A DNA stretch of 64,000 nucleotides from Cyanobium sp. FGCU6 (GCA_024958655.1 JANWUR010000002.1:62001-126000); one strand, 5' to 3'. Shown: positions 9,634 through 19,026, counted from the first letter of the stretch. Translations and numbers: made by a program. The notes: generated by a model not told the origin, from the letters alone.

Positions 9634-10653
9634 TCACTTCCAGCGCCACACGGCTTCCTTCACCCGGATCGGGCGAGGAATCAGCTTGAGATCGCTGAAC
9701 GTGTCGGCCACATCCTGCTGCTTGTCGATGATGGCGTCGGTGATCGGCAGGGCGTCGTGCTTGCGGCGCTGTTCGGCCTTGGCGAGCGTGGCGGCATCAA
9801 TGCCCAGGCTCGGAGCAAGAAAGGCCGCGGTGGCCTTCGGATTGGAGGAGACGACCTTGGCCTCGCTGCGGATGGCCTCCAGCACCCTCCGCAGCGTGGT
9901 GGGCTGATTCCTGATGAACGGCACCGAAGAGAGGTAGTAGCCCAGGTTCGGAGCCAGCCCGCGGGCATCGGTCAGCAGGCGGGCGCTGGCCTTGCTTTCG
10001 GCTGCCGCCAGAAACGGATCCCACACCGACCAGGCATCGACATCGCCCCGCTCGAAGGCCGCCCGGGCGTCGGAGGGCTTGAGAAAGCTGATCGTCACCT
10101 GGGAGGGGCTGAGCTTGGCGGACTTGAGGGCCTTCACCAGCAGGTAGTGGGCGTTCGAGCCCTTCTGGACGGCGATCCGCTTGCCCTTGAGATCGGCCAG
10201 CTTGTTGATCTTCGAGTTCCTTGCCACCAGGATGCCCTCGGCCCGGGGACCGTAGGGGTCGTAGGCGACGTAACGGGTGATCGATCCGTTGGCGGCCTGG
10301 GCAAAGATCGGCGGCGCTTCACCCACGTAAGCAATGTCGATGGCGCCGGCGTTCAGGGCCTCCACCATCGGCAGGCCCGCCGGGAACTCCGACCACTGGA
10401 CCTTGATGCCGGAGGGCTGCAGCGTCTTCTCGAGGGTGCGCTTGGCCTTGAGCGACAGCAGCACCGTGCCTGATTTCTGGAACCCGATCCGGGCGACCTT
10501 GGTCTCGGCCTGGGCCATCGCCGGCGGAGTCAGCAGCGAGGGACCGGAAAGAATCTGAGGACCCGCCAAGCCAACGGCCACGACTCCAAGGCCAAGGGCC
10601 CCAAGCGAGCGGTGTCGGGACGTCACCCTGGAAAGAGGAGAAACGTGGGCCAT
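9634..10653 (-). CDS. ssuA: Aliphatic sulfonate ABC transporter substrate-binding protein
   Basis: 339 residues from the ATG at 10653; a TTG two codons upstream is possible. A long signal region (about residues 1-45) ends in AMAQA. The mature part reads as canonical SsuA: GFQKSGTVLLSLKAKRTLEK, FPAGLPMVEALNAG, DLKGKRIAVQKGSNAHYLL and GDVDAWSVWDPFLAAAE. It is closer to textbook SsuA than the one at 4.9 kb. No permease or ATPase lies in this leftward set, so it probably shares the importers encoded at 3.0-7.5 kb. The sulfatase gene follows seven bases later. Confidence 0.9.
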   Translation of the reverse strand: MAHVSPLSRVTSRHRSLGALGLGVVAVGLAGPQILSGPSLLTPPAMAQAETKVARIGFQKSGTVLLSLKAKRTLEKTLQPSGIKVQWSEFPAGLPMVEALNAGAIDIAYVGEAPPIFAQAANGSITRYVAYDPYGPRAEGILVARNSKINKLADLKGKRIAVQKGSNAHYLLVKALKSAKLSPSQVTISFLKPSDARAAFERGDVDAWSVWDPFLAAAESKASARLLTDARGLAPNLGYYLSSVPFIRNQPTTLRRVLEAIRSEAKVVSSNPKATAAFLAPSLGIDAATLAKAEQRRKHDALPITDAIIDKQQDVADTFSDLKLIPRPIRVKEAVWRWK

Positions 10654-10935
10654 GAACAAGGAAGATCAAGCAAAGACATGGCCACTCTCTTCACGATGCG
10701 CACGCGGCAGTGAAACCTGAACTACACCACAAGGTGCCACGCGGGTATCACCAACCACATCAGCCCCTGGGCGCGAATGCAGCGCTCCATCAGCCCGTAA
10801 GAACATGACATTGGCGGCGATGGATGTTGCGGTAATCGAAGCCACAGGCTGCTGTGACGATGGGAGCAGGCCTCAACATCCTCAGCCAGCACATTGAGGT
10901 GGTGTTGCAGAGCAAAGGCACCCACCCCTTTCACC
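10654..10935. promoter_or_regulatory. Divergent intergenic region between the two halves of the sulfur cluster
   Basis: 282 bases separate the leftward binding-protein gene from the rightward sfnG gene, and no gene is seen in it. A rough rightward promoter could be TTGGCG (10811-10816) with TAATCG (10833-10838) and a 16-base spacer. I cannot identify a CysR/CysB- or NtcA-type operator. As the only divergent gap in the sulfur cluster it is the obvious place for sulfur control. Confidence 0.45.
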
Positions 10936-12072
10936 ATGACCGATCTTCCGACCACGAACGGGACCGCCCACGGCTCCGATCCGATCCGCTTCGCCTACTG
11001 GGTGCCCAACGTCAGCGGAGGGCTGGTGATCAGCAACATCGAGCAGCGCACCAGCTGGGACTTCGACTACAACATCAAACTTGCCCAGATCGCCGAGAAT
11101 GCCGGTTTCGATTACGCCCTGAGCCAGATTCGCTTTACAGCGGGCTACGGAGCCGACAATCAGCACGAGCCTGTGATCTTCAGCACAGCACTGCTGCAGA
11201 ACACCGAACGTCTCAATTTGATCGTGGCCGTTCTGCCTGGTCCCTGGCACCCCGCCGTGCTCGCCAAGCAGGTTGCCACCCTCGATCACCTCTCCAAGGG
11301 CAGAGTCTCCGTCAACATCGTCAGCGGATGGTTCAGCGGCGAGTTCCGGGCCATCGGTGAGCCCTGGCTGGATCATGACGAACGCTATCTGCGTTCTGCC
11401 GAATTCATCCAGGCCATCAAGGGCATCTGGACGGAAGACAACTTCACCTTCCACGGCCGTTACTACTACTTTGACAACTACACCCTCAAGCCGAAGCCCC
11501 TGCAGAAGCCCCACCCCACCATCTTCCAGGGTGGCAGCTCCAGGGCAGCCCGCGACAACGCCAGCCGCCATTCGGATGTCTACTTCACCAACGGGAACAC
11601 CGTGGAGGGGATCAAGGCTCAGATCGACGACATCCAGTCCAAAGCCAGGGCCCATGGCCACAAGGTGAGAATCGGCGTCAACGCCTTCGTGATCGCCCGC
11701 GATACCGAAGGCGAAGCCCGTGAGGTGCTGGCCGAGATCATCGCCAAGGCCAATCCAGAGGCCGTGAAGGGCTTTGCCGACGAGGTCGTGAACGCCGGCA
11801 AGGCTTCACCGGAGCGCGAGGGAAACTGGGCGAAATCCACCTTCGAAGACCTGGTTCAGTACAACGATGGCTTCCGCACCAATCTGATCGGCACCCCGGA
11901 ACAGATCGCCGAGCGGATCGTGGAACTCAAGCGCATCGGGGTCGACATCATTCTTTCCGGCTTCCTGCATTTCCAGGAAGAGGTTGAGTACTTCGGCCGC
12001 CGCGTTCTGCCGCTGGTGCGTGAGCTGGAAGCCCAGCAGCTGGAAGCGCGGACGACCGTCGGCGTCTCCTGA
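10936..12072 (+). CDS. sfnG: FMNH2-dependent dimethyl sulfone monooxygenase
   Basis: 378 residues from the ATG at 10936; the open frame upstream is not family-like. The protein follows SfnG of Pseudomonas nearly end to end as I recall that family: FAYWVPNVSGGLVISNIEQRT, IRFTAGYGADNQHE, VSGWFSGEF, FQGGSSRAARD and NWAKSTFEDLVQYNDGF. SfnG converts dimethyl sulfone to methanesulfinate and formaldehyde using FMNH2. The product could be oxidised to methanesulfonate and desulfonated by the SsuD at 1.8 kb. It is followed at 38 bases by an FMN reductase gene, as expected for a two-component flavin monooxygenase. Confidence 0.93.
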   Translation: MTDLPTTNGTAHGSDPIRFAYWVPNVSGGLVISNIEQRTSWDFDYNIKLAQIAENAGFDYALSQIRFTAGYGADNQHEPVIFSTALLQNTERLNLIVAVLPGPWHPAVLAKQVATLDHLSKGRVSVNIVSGWFSGEFRAIGEPWLDHDERYLRSAEFIQAIKGIWTEDNFTFHGRYYYFDNYTLKPKPLQKPHPTIFQGGSSRAARDNASRHSDVYFTNGNTVEGIKAQIDDIQSKARAHGHKVRIGVNAFVIARDTEGEAREVLAEIIAKANPEAVKGFADEVVNAGKASPEREGNWAKSTFEDLVQYNDGFRTNLIGTPEQIAERIVELKRIGVDIILSGFLHFQEEVEYFGRRVLPLVRELEAQQLEARTTVGVS

Positions 12073-12110
12073 ATCCTCATCTCCACCCACGCATCTGAAA
12101 CTTCTTCTTC

Positions 12111-12638
12111 ATGACCCGCGTTCTCCTGATCAACGGCAGCCCCACCGCCATCTCCCGTTCCGCCGCCCTGCTCGACCATTCCCGGCGGGGCCTGGAGGCC
12201 GCCGGCCTCGAGATCCATCACACCAGCATCCTCGAATTTCCCGCCGAAGACCTGGTGCAGGCCCGTTACGCCAGTGAGTCCTTCGCCCCGTTCGTCGCCG
12301 CGGTGGCCGCCGCCAGCGGCATCATCGTCAGCACCCCGGTCTATAAGGCCTCCTTCTCCGGTGGCCTGAAGGCGCTGCTCGACATCCTTCCCCAGGACGC
12401 CCTTCTCGGCAAGGCGATCCTGCCGCTCGCCTCGGCGGGCACGATCTCCCACCTGCTGGCGATCGACTATGCCCTCAAGCCGGTGCTTTCCGTGCTCGGG
12501 GCGAGGGACATCGAGCAGGGCGTCTTCGCCGTGGACGATCAGTTCGAGAAGACGGAGTCCGGCTACACACTCAAGCCTGAGCTGGTGGACCGTCTCGACC
12601 GGAATCTCGGCTATCTGATCAGCCGCGTGCGTCCCTAG
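12111..12638 (+). CDS. ssuE: NAD(P)H-dependent FMN reductase
   Basis: 175 residues of the SsuE/MsuE flavodoxin-like family. The phosphate-binding loop is INGSPTAISRSAALLDH at the N-terminus, and STPVYKASFSGGLKALLD is the conserved family block. It supplies FMNH2 to the flavin monooxygenases SfnG, SsuD and the acyl-CoA dehydrogenase-fold enzymes in this region. Length matches the family (about 170-190 residues). MsuE and SsuE cannot be separated from sequence alone. It is the only FMN reductase seen in the window, so it probably serves several oxygenases. Confidence 0.9.
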   Translation: MTRVLLINGSPTAISRSAALLDHSRRGLEAAGLEIHHTSILEFPAEDLVQARYASESFAPFVAAVAAASGIIVSTPVYKASFSGGLKALLDILPQDALLGKAILPLASAGTISHLLAIDYALKPVLSVLGARDIEQGVFAVDDQFEKTESGYTLKPELVDRLDRNLGYLISRVRP

Positions 12639-12670
12639 TCCCCAATCTCCAGTCACTCGCCTTTGCATCG

Positions 12671-13864
12671 ATGGCGCTCCGCACCGCATCGCCCCCGGAA
12701 ACCCTCGAGGCCATCGCCGGCCGCCTCGCCCATGAGCTGTCCCGCACGGTCGTGGAGAGGGACGAGCGGGGTGGGACAGCGCGGGCGGAGCGAGACGCCC
12801 TGCGCAACACGGGGCTGCTCAACCTGCTGATCCCGGAGGCGTGGGGAGGGCACGGGGCCGACTGGCCCCGGATCTACAGGATCATCCGGCAGATCTCGCG
12901 CACCGACAGTTCCATCGGCCATCTCTTCGGCTTCCAGCATCTGATGCTGGCCACCATCGATCTGTTCGGCAGCCCTGAGCAGACCGAAGACCTCTACCGG
13001 CGCACCGTGGCGGGCCGCTGGTTCTGGGGCAACACCCTCAACCCGCTCGACGCGGGCCTGGGCGCCCGCTGGGCCGACGACTGGCTGATTCTCGATGGCC
13101 GAAAGCGCTTCTCCACCGGATCCAGCGACGCAGACGCGCTCATCGTCTCCGCACCCGACACGGAGGCCGCGGACGGGCCCCGACTGCTGGTGGCGGCCGT
13201 TCCCCTGCCGAGAGAGGGGATCGCCCCCCTCGGTGACTGGAACAACATGGGCCAGCGTCAGACTGACAGCGGCACGGTCGAGTTCCGCGGCGTGCGGATT
13301 CACCGCTCCGAACTGTTGCGCACCCCCGGGCCCTTCGGCAGCATCCGGGCTTCCCTCAGACCGTGCATCGCCCAGCTGATCTTCGCCAACGTCTATCTCG
13401 GCATCGCCGAAGGAGCCCTGCTCGAAGCCAAGGGCTACCTCCAGGAGCATCCGCAGGCCTGGTGGCTCTCCGGAGTTGAGACGAAGCAGGAGGATCCCTA
13501 CGTGCTGCGCCACTTCGGCAAGCTGTACGCGGAGCTGGAGGCCGCACGGCTGGTCACCGATCGGGCCGCCGAAACCCTGCAGCGTGCCTGGGAGGAAGGA
13601 GAAGCCATCAGCGAGGCCCAGCGGGGCCAGGCGGCCGTCGACATCGCCACGGCCAAGGTGATCACCACCCGGGCGGGACTGGATGTGGTCAACCGCATCT
13701 TCGAGGTGATGGGAGCGCGGGCCACCAGCTGGGGTCTTCGCATCGATCGGTTCTGGCGCAACCTGCGCACCTACACCCTGCACGATCCGGTCGATTACAA
13801 GCTGCGCGAACTCGGCACCTGGGCTCTGAGCGACCTGCCGCCCCACCCCACCTTCTATTCCTGA
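12671..13864 (+). CDS. Acyl-CoA dehydrogenase-fold flavin monooxygenase, DszC/SfnC-like
   Basis: 397 residues with the acyl-CoA dehydrogenase fold. The C-terminal block TLHDPVDYKLRELG followed by PPHPTFYS is characteristic of the DszC/TdsC branch (dibenzothiophene monooxygenase) rather than of true acyl-CoA dehydrogenases. Such enzymes use FMNH2 and O2 to oxidise sulfur in organic sulfur compounds. The substrate is not known; dibenzothiophene itself is not implied. Position between the FMN reductase and RibBA genes (gaps of 32 and 9 bases) supports a flavin-dependent sulfur oxygenase. Confidence 0.85.
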   Translation: MALRTASPPETLEAIAGRLAHELSRTVVERDERGGTARAERDALRNTGLLNLLIPEAWGGHGADWPRIYRIIRQISRTDSSIGHLFGFQHLMLATIDLFGSPEQTEDLYRRTVAGRWFWGNTLNPLDAGLGARWADDWLILDGRKRFSTGSSDADALIVSAPDTEAADGPRLLVAAVPLPREGIAPLGDWNNMGQRQTDSGTVEFRGVRIHRSELLRTPGPFGSIRASLRPCIAQLIFANVYLGIAEGALLEAKGYLQEHPQAWWLSGVETKQEDPYVLRHFGKLYAELEAARLVTDRAAETLQRAWEEGEAISEAQRGQAAVDIATAKVITTRAGLDVVNRIFEVMGARATSWGLRIDRFWRNLRTYTLHDPVDYKLRELGTWALSDLPPHPTFYS

Positions 13865-13873
13865 ACCCACCCC

Positions 13874-15109
13874 ATGCTCCGCACGGATGCCGTCATCGAT
13901 GGCCTGGCCGCCATCCGCAACGGCGAATGCGTCGTCGTCGTCGATGACGAAAGTCGCGAGAACGAAGGCGATCTCATCTGCGCGGCGCAGTTCGCCACGC
14001 CTCCCCAGATCAACTTCATGGCCACCGAGGCCCGCGGCCTGATCTGCCTGGCCCTGGAGGGGGATCGTCTCGATGCCCTCGAGCTCCCCTTGATGGTCGA
14101 TCGCAACACCGACAGTAACCAGACCGCCTTCACCGTCAGCATCGATGCCGGACCGGAGAGCGGCGTCTCCACCGGCATCTCCGCCGAAGACCGCGCCCGC
14201 ACCATCCAGATCGCCCTCCATCCCGCCACGCGACCTGGCGACCTCCGGCGACCCGGCCACATCTTTCCTCTTCGCGCCCGGCGTGGTGGCGTGCTGCAGC
14301 GTGCCGGCCATACCGAGGCCGCCGTGGACCTGGCTCGGCTCGCCGGCCTCTACCCTGCCGGCGTGATCTGCGAGATCCAGAACCCCGACGGCTCCATGGC
14401 CCGTCTGCCCGAACTCGCCGATTACGCCCGTCGCCATGGCCTGCGGCTCATCTCCATCGCCGATCTGATCAAGTACCGGCTGGAGACGGAACGCTTCGTC
14501 CGCCGTCAGGCCGAAGCCGAGCTTCCGAGTGCCTTCGGCCACTTCCGCGCCATCGGGTACCGCAACGAACTCGATGGCAGCGAGCACGTGGCCCTGGTCA
14601 AGGGAAATCCCGAAAGCAGCACCGCGCCCGTGCTCGTGCGCGTCCACTCCGAATGCCTCACCGGTGATGCCTTCGGCTCCCTCCGCTGCGACTGCAGAGG
14701 CCAGCTCGAAACCGCCCTCCGGATGATCGAGAGCGCGGGAGAAGGGATCGTCGTCTATCTCCGCCAGGAGGGACGAGGCATCGGCCTCGTCAACAAGCTC
14801 AGGGCCTACAAGCTCCAGGACGGGGGTCTGGATACGGTCGAGGCGAACGAGCGCCTCGGCTTCGCCGCCGATCTGCGCAATTACGGCGTCGGGGCACAGA
14901 TCCTCAGCGACCTCGGCGTCCATCGCCTCCGGCTGATCACCAACAACCCCCGCAAGATCGCCGGACTGGGGGGCTATGGAATCCGGGTCGAAGACCGTGT
15001 CCCCCTCGTGATCGATGCCGGCCTTCACAATGCCGCCTATCTGCTCACAAAACGGGTGAAGCTGGGCCATCTCGCAGAGATCGGTAGTTTCAGCCACTAT
15101 TCCCTGTGA
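13874..15109 (+). CDS. ribBA: Bifunctional 3,4-dihydroxy-2-butanone-4-phosphate synthase / GTP cyclohydrolase II
   Basis: 411 residues. The N-terminal RibB half has the metal/substrate motif [10 protein letters not shown] (residues 24-33) and [15 protein letters not shown] (145-159). The C-terminal RibA half has the zinc ligands C261, C272 and C274 (C-x10-C-x-C), the RQEGRG loop (298-303) and TNNPRKI. All key residues of both activities are present, so it should make both riboflavin precursors. It starts nine bases after the DszC-like gene, with no room for an FMN riboswitch, so it is transcribed with the flavin monooxygenases. This suggests a flavin supply dedicated to the sulfur cluster, possibly besides a housekeeping ribBA elsewhere. 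Confidence 0.93.
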   Translation: MLRTDAVIDGLAAIRNGECVVVVDDESRENEGDLICAAQFATPPQINFMATEARGLICLALEGDRLDALELPLMVDRNTDSNQTAFTVSIDAGPESGVSTGISAEDRARTIQIALHPATRPGDLRRPGHIFPLRARRGGVLQRAGHTEAAVDLARLAGLYPAGVICEIQNPDGSMARLPELADYARRHGLRLISIADLIKYRLETERFVRRQAEAELPSAFGHFRAIGYRNELDGSEHVALVKGNPESSTAPVLVRVHSECLTGDAFGSLRCDCRGQLETALRMIESAGEGIVVYLRQEGRGIGLVNKLRAYKLQDGGLDTVEANERLGFAADLRNYGVGAQILSDLGVHRLRLITNNPRKIAGLGGYGIRVEDRVPLVIDAGLHNAAYLLTKRVKLGHLAEIGSFSHYSL

Positions 15110-15232
15110 AACGAAGGACCTGGACACAAGGAAGAAGGATCTAATCTGCAAAGGTGGTCCCAATCATCGGCCGTCGCGATTGAGAGGGACAAAAGCGTTT
15201 CTCTCGCTCCATCGGAGTCCAACACCATCTTT

Positions 15233-16222
15233 ATGACACGCATAACCATCCGCAGTGCCGGCTATATCGCCGGCATCGGGTTTCTTGGACTGGCTTGCGT
15301 CTACGGGTCGGCAAGGGCTGAGTCAATCCCCAACAATAGCGGCGACCCAGGTACACCCACAACCTTCGGACCCACCGCGCAGGGAGGAATCGATGGGGGG
15401 CAGCAGCAGCCTGAAGAAAATGTACTTCCGGTTACCGAGCCAGAACCAGCGATCGATCGCTTCTCAGGCAATGCCGGCATCGATTTTCGCAGCCAGTACA
15501 ACGCCCGCGGCATCGTCGTCCAGGACAAGGGCGTCACGATCCAGCCATACATCAACATCAATTATCTAATCTACCAAGGGAAGGGATTCGTCAACTCCGT
15601 CATGGCAACGGTCGGCTGGTGGAACGACATCAGCACTAACACGAATGTCTCCAGTCCCGCCTATACCGCCAGGATCTGGACGGAAACCGACATCAGCGGA
15701 GGGCTCTCCATTCGCTTTGCCGATCGCTTCACGTTCAGCAGCACCTTCACCGACTTCACCTCACCAGCCGGTGGCTATCGCGAAGGCCGCTTCATCAACA
15801 ACGTTCTGGCCTACAACGATGCCGGCCTGATCAGCCCGACCTTCTCACTCAAGCCCCAGTTCACCTTCCTCTACGAGTTGCCCGCAGGCGGGCAGGCAGG
15901 CCTGCAGCCCAATGCCTGGTATTTCGAGCCTGGGCTGACACCCAACATCACGATCAACGCCAAATCAAACTATCCAATCAACCTGGCACTGCCGCTGAGA
16001 GTTGGCCTGGGGAACCAGTTCTACAACGGCACAACGTACGGCTTCTTCTCGGTGGGTCCGCAGATCACGGTTCCTCTCACATTCCTATCCACTCCAAGTG
16101 CCCAATGGAATCTGAATGTCGGCTATCTCTACTACGACCTGGGCAAGACGACAGCCGCAATCGCTCCCAACGGTTCCAGGAACCAGAACGTATTCAACCT
16201 GGGCATCAGCGTCAACTTCTAG
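15233..16222 (+). CDS. Outer-membrane beta-barrel protein of unknown specificity
   Basis: 329 residues. A signal peptide (hydrophobic residues about 10-25, cleavage after ARA-type residues) is followed by a Pro/Gln-rich linker (about 35-75). Then come alternating aromatic-rich strands ending in NLGISVNF, with the terminal phenylalanine typical of outer-membrane barrels. It lacks the SLH domain of cyanobacterial porins and I do not recognise the family. The coding sequence is visibly less GC-rich at its 5' end than its neighbours. Its TAG stop shares one base with the GTG start of the transporter ATPase (TAGTG), so it is probably the outer-membrane channel for the Liv-type importer that follows. 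Confidence 0.75.
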   Translation: MTRITIRSAGYIAGIGFLGLACVYGSARAESIPNNSGDPGTPTTFGPTAQGGIDGGQQQPEENVLPVTEPEPAIDRFSGNAGIDFRSQYNARGIVVQDKGVTIQPYININYLIYQGKGFVNSVMATVGWWNDISTNTNVSSPAYTARIWTETDISGGLSIRFADRFTFSSTFTDFTSPAGGYREGRFINNVLAYNDAGLISPTFSLKPQFTFLYELPAGGQAGLQPNAWYFEPGLTPNITINAKSNYPINLALPLRVGLGNQFYNGTTYGFFSVGPQITVPLTFLSTPSAQWNLNVGYLYYDLGKTTAAIAPNGSRNQNVFNLGISVNF

Positions 16223-17070
16223 TGCCACCCCCCGATACAACGAGCGGATCACCGAACGGCCACCTGTCCGCCCGGGCGCCGGCCGCCCTCGCGCTCGATC
16301 ACATCTCCCTCGCCTTCGGCGGGGTGCGTGCGCTCACGGATGTAAGCCTGGAGGTCAGGACCGGAGAGATCCGTTCGATCATCGGCCCCAATGGGGCGGG
16401 CAAGAGCTCCCTGCTCAATGTGATCAGCGGGGTCTACCAACCCCAGAGCGGTGCTGTGTACATCGATGGTGTTCCCTACCCGCGCATCGATCCGGCCAGG
16501 CTGGCAGCCATCGGCATCGCACGCACCTTCCAGAATCTCGCCCTCTTCGATGGGCTGAGCGTTCTCGACAACATCGCCATCGCACGATCGCCGCGGGGAG
16601 GCGGCGACCTGCTCTCTCAGTTCCTGGCCCTGCCGGAAGCCCGCCGGGCCGCACGGAAGGCCCGGGAAGAAGCCGACGACCTGGTGCAGTTTTTCGGGCT
16701 GGAAACCTATCGCCACCGCAGGGTGGGGAGCCTTCCCTACGGAGCGCGCAAGCGGGTGGAACTGGCACGGGCCCTGATCGCCCGGCCGCGACTGCTGCTG
16801 CTGGATGAACCGATGGCTGGCATGAATCACCAGGACAAGCACGACATGACGCAGTTCATCCGTTCCGCCCGGGATCGGTTCTCGACCACGGTGATCCTGA
16901 TCGAGCACGATCTGAGTGTGGTGATGAACCTTTCCGACCGCATCGCCGTTCTCGACTTCGGCAACAAGATCGCCGACGGCACCCCCACTGACGTCCGCAC
17001 CAACGACGCCGTGATCGCGGCCTATCTAGGTGTTGATCACGACCATCCCCAAGGAGTTACCCAATCATGA
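16222..17070 (+). CDS. Liv-type ABC transporter ATP-binding protein (LivG-like)
   Basis: 282 residues if started at GTG 16222, which overlaps the previous stop by one base; the open frame upstream belongs to the barrel gene. Walker A is GPNGAGKSS, Walker B LLLLDEP, and the signature is the weak LPYGARKRVEL form usual in LivG proteins. The AYLG block near the C-terminus is also typical of LivG. It is the first of five genes of a branched-chain amino-acid/urea/amide-type importer embedded in sulfur genes; the substrate is probably organosulfur, by context only. Confidence 0.85.
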   Translation: MPPPDTTSGSPNGHLSARAPAALALDHISLAFGGVRALTDVSLEVRTGEIRSIIGPNGAGKSSLLNVISGVYQPQSGAVYIDGVPYPRIDPARLAAIGIARTFQNLALFDGLSVLDNIAIARSPRGGGDLLSQFLALPEARRAARKAREEADDLVQFFGLETYRHRRVGSLPYGARKRVELARALIARPRLLLLDEPMAGMNHQDKHDMTQFIRSARDRFSTTVILIEHDLSVVMNLSDRIAVLDFGNKIADGTPTDVRTNDAVIAAYLGVDHDHPQGVTQS

Positions 17071-17963
17071 TGGCAGACCAGATTCAATTCTTTTTCGAAG
17101 TTCTGATCGGCGGCCTCCTCTCCGGGGTGATGTATTCCCTGGTGGCTCTCGGCTTCGTCCTGATCTACAAGACTTCCGGTGTTCTGAATTTCGCCCAGGG
17201 GTCGATGGTGCTGTTCGCCGCACTCACCTTCGTGCAGCTCAGAGAGAAGGGTCTGCCCTTCGCCGTCGCCTTCCTGATCACCCTGATTCTGATGGCCGTC
17301 CTCGGCATCACCGTGGAACGAACGGTGATGCGCCCCCTGCTGAACCGCTCACCGATTGTGCTGTTCCTGGCCACCCTGGGGCTCTCCTACATCATCGAAG
17401 CAGGAGCGCAGCTGATCTGGGGCACCCAGGTGCATGCCCTCGACCTCGGCATCAGCGACACGCCGATCCAGGTGGGTCCGGTCAGCATCAGCCAGTTCGA
17501 CATCAGTGCCGCCCTGATTTCCGGAACCCTGGTGGCCGCCCTGGTGTTCTTCTTCCAGAGAACCCGCACCGGTCTCACCTTCCGGGCCGTCGCCGACGAT
17601 CCCTTCGCAGCCCTGGCGGTAGGCCTGCGCCTGTCGCGCATCTGGGCCCTGGTCTGGATCACGGCGGGGCTGATCGCCCTGGTGGCCGGCCTGCTCTGGG
17701 GAGCGCGCCTGGGGGTTCAGTTCTCGTTGTCCCTGATCGTGCTGAAGGCCTTTCCGGTGCTGGTCCTGGGGGGCTTCGACTCGATCCTCGGCACGATCGT
17801 GGGCGGGCTGATCATCGGGGCCACCGAGAAGCTGGCGGAGGTCTTCGTCGGCCCCCTTTTCGGAGGAGGCATCGAGACCTGGTTCGCCTACGTGGTCGCC
17901 CTGGTGTTCCTGCTGATCCGCCCCACAGGGCTGTTCGGCCAGAAGGTCGTGGAGCGGGTGTGA
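17067..17963 (+). CDS. Liv-type ABC transporter permease (LivH-like)
   Basis: 298 residues, overlapping the LivG-like stop by four bases (ATGA). Family markers: GGLLSGVMYSLVALGFVLIYKTSGVLNFAQG at the N-terminus and LVLGGFDSILGTIVGGLIIG near the C-terminus, with about eight hydrophobic segments. It forms the translocation pore together with the following LivM-like protein. Confidence 0.88.
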   Translation: MMADQIQFFFEVLIGGLLSGVMYSLVALGFVLIYKTSGVLNFAQGSMVLFAALTFVQLREKGLPFAVAFLITLILMAVLGITVERTVMRPLLNRSPIVLFLATLGLSYIIEAGAQLIWGTQVHALDLGISDTPIQVGPVSISQFDISAALISGTLVAALVFFFQRTRTGLTFRAVADDPFAALAVGLRLSRIWALVWITAGLIALVAGLLWGARLGVQFSLSLIVLKAFPVLVLGGFDSILGTIVGGLIIGATEKLAEVFVGPLFGGGIETWFAYVVALVFLLIRPTGLFGQKVVERV

Positions 17964-17967
17964 GGCC

Positions 17968-19026
17968 ATGACATCCCTGAGCACCGTCCGTCAACAGGTC
18001 CTGGCAGGAATCGACAGCCACCTGGTCAGGCGCCTGGCGGGCCCCCTGCTGATCCTGCTCGCGGCCTACGGCATCGTGCCTCTGGTGGCCGATCAGTACG
18101 TGATCGAGTCCCTGCTGCTGCCGTTCCTCTCCCTCTCCCTGGCGGCCGTCGGCCTGAATCTGCTGACCGGCAGTGCCGGCCAGCTCTCCCTGGGCACGGC
18201 AGCGTTCATGGCCGTCGGCGCCTACGGCGCCTACAACGTCGTGCTGCGGCTCCCCTGGGTGCCGATGCTGCTGGCCTTCGTGCTGGGGGGAATCGCGGCC
18301 GCGGCAATCGGGATCGTCTTCGGGCTGCCGAGCCTGCGGTTGCGCGGCTTCTACCTGGCCGTGTCCACCCTGGCGGCCCAGTTCTTCGTGCAGTGGGTAT
18401 TCACGAAGTTCTCCTGGTTTTCCAATGACAACACCTCCGGTGTGATCACTGCTCCCCAACTGCGTGCCTTCGGGCTCGTGTTCAGTGAACCCACGGCCCG
18501 CTATCTGTTCTGCCTCACGGTGGTGATGCTGCTCGGTCTGGCGGCTGAGCGGCTGCTGGCCACCACAACCGGCAAGCACTTCATCGCCATTCGTGACAAC
18601 GAACTGGCCGCCCGCATCATCGGGGTGCCGGTGCTGAAGACGAAGATCACCGCCTTCGCCCTCTCCTCCTTCATCATCGGGGTGGCGGGAGCTCTCTGGG
18701 CCTTCGCCTACATCCGCACCGTCGAGCCACACGGATTCAATCTCGACCGATCTTTTCAGATCCTGTTCATCATCATCATCGGCGGGCTTGGATCCATCCG
18801 AGGGTCGTTCCTTGGTGCAGCCTTCATCGTGGTTCTGCCGCTTGTGCTGTCGCGACTAGGCAGCGCGATCTTTGGAGGCATATTCGATTCCGGTGTGGTG
18901 GAAATGTGCCAACGCATGATCATCGGGGTGTTGATCATCCTCTTCCTGATCCTCGAACCTGACGGACTGGCGGCCGTCGGCAGGCGGCTGGGCCCAACCC
19001 TGCGGCGGTTGTTGTGGCGCCAGTGA
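17968..19026 (+). CDS. Liv-type ABC transporter permease (LivM-like)
   Basis: 352 residues, four bases after the LivH-like stop. LivM markers include NLLTGSAGQLSLGTAAFMAVGAY (about residues 65-87), IRDNELAARIIGV (about 209) and GGLGSIRGSFLGAAF (about 270). About ten hydrophobic segments are present. The last 25 residues are basic and cytoplasmic in character. Confidence 0.88.
   Translation: MTSLSTVRQQVLAGIDSHLVRRLAGPLLILLAAYGIVPLVADQYVIESLLLPFLSLSLAAVGLNLLTGSAGQLSLGTAAFMAVGAYGAYNVVLRLPWVPMLLAFVLGGIAAAAIGIVFGLPSLRLRGFYLAVSTLAAQFFVQWVFTKFSWFSNDNTSGVITAPQLRAFGLVFSEPTARYLFCLTVVMLLGLAAERLLATTTGKHFIAIRDNELAARIIGVPVLKTKITAFALSSFIIGVAGALWAFAYIRTVEPHGFNLDRSFQILFIIIIGGLGSIRGSFLGAAFIVVLPLVLSRLGSAIFGGIFDSGVVEMCQRMIIGVLIILFLILEPDGLAAVGRRLGPTLRRLLWRQ

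Noticed and set aside
12653-15163. 836-residue open frame antisense to the DszC-like and ribBA genes
   Set aside because: Spans two clear genes and a gap on the opposite strand; composition is that of a shadow frame.
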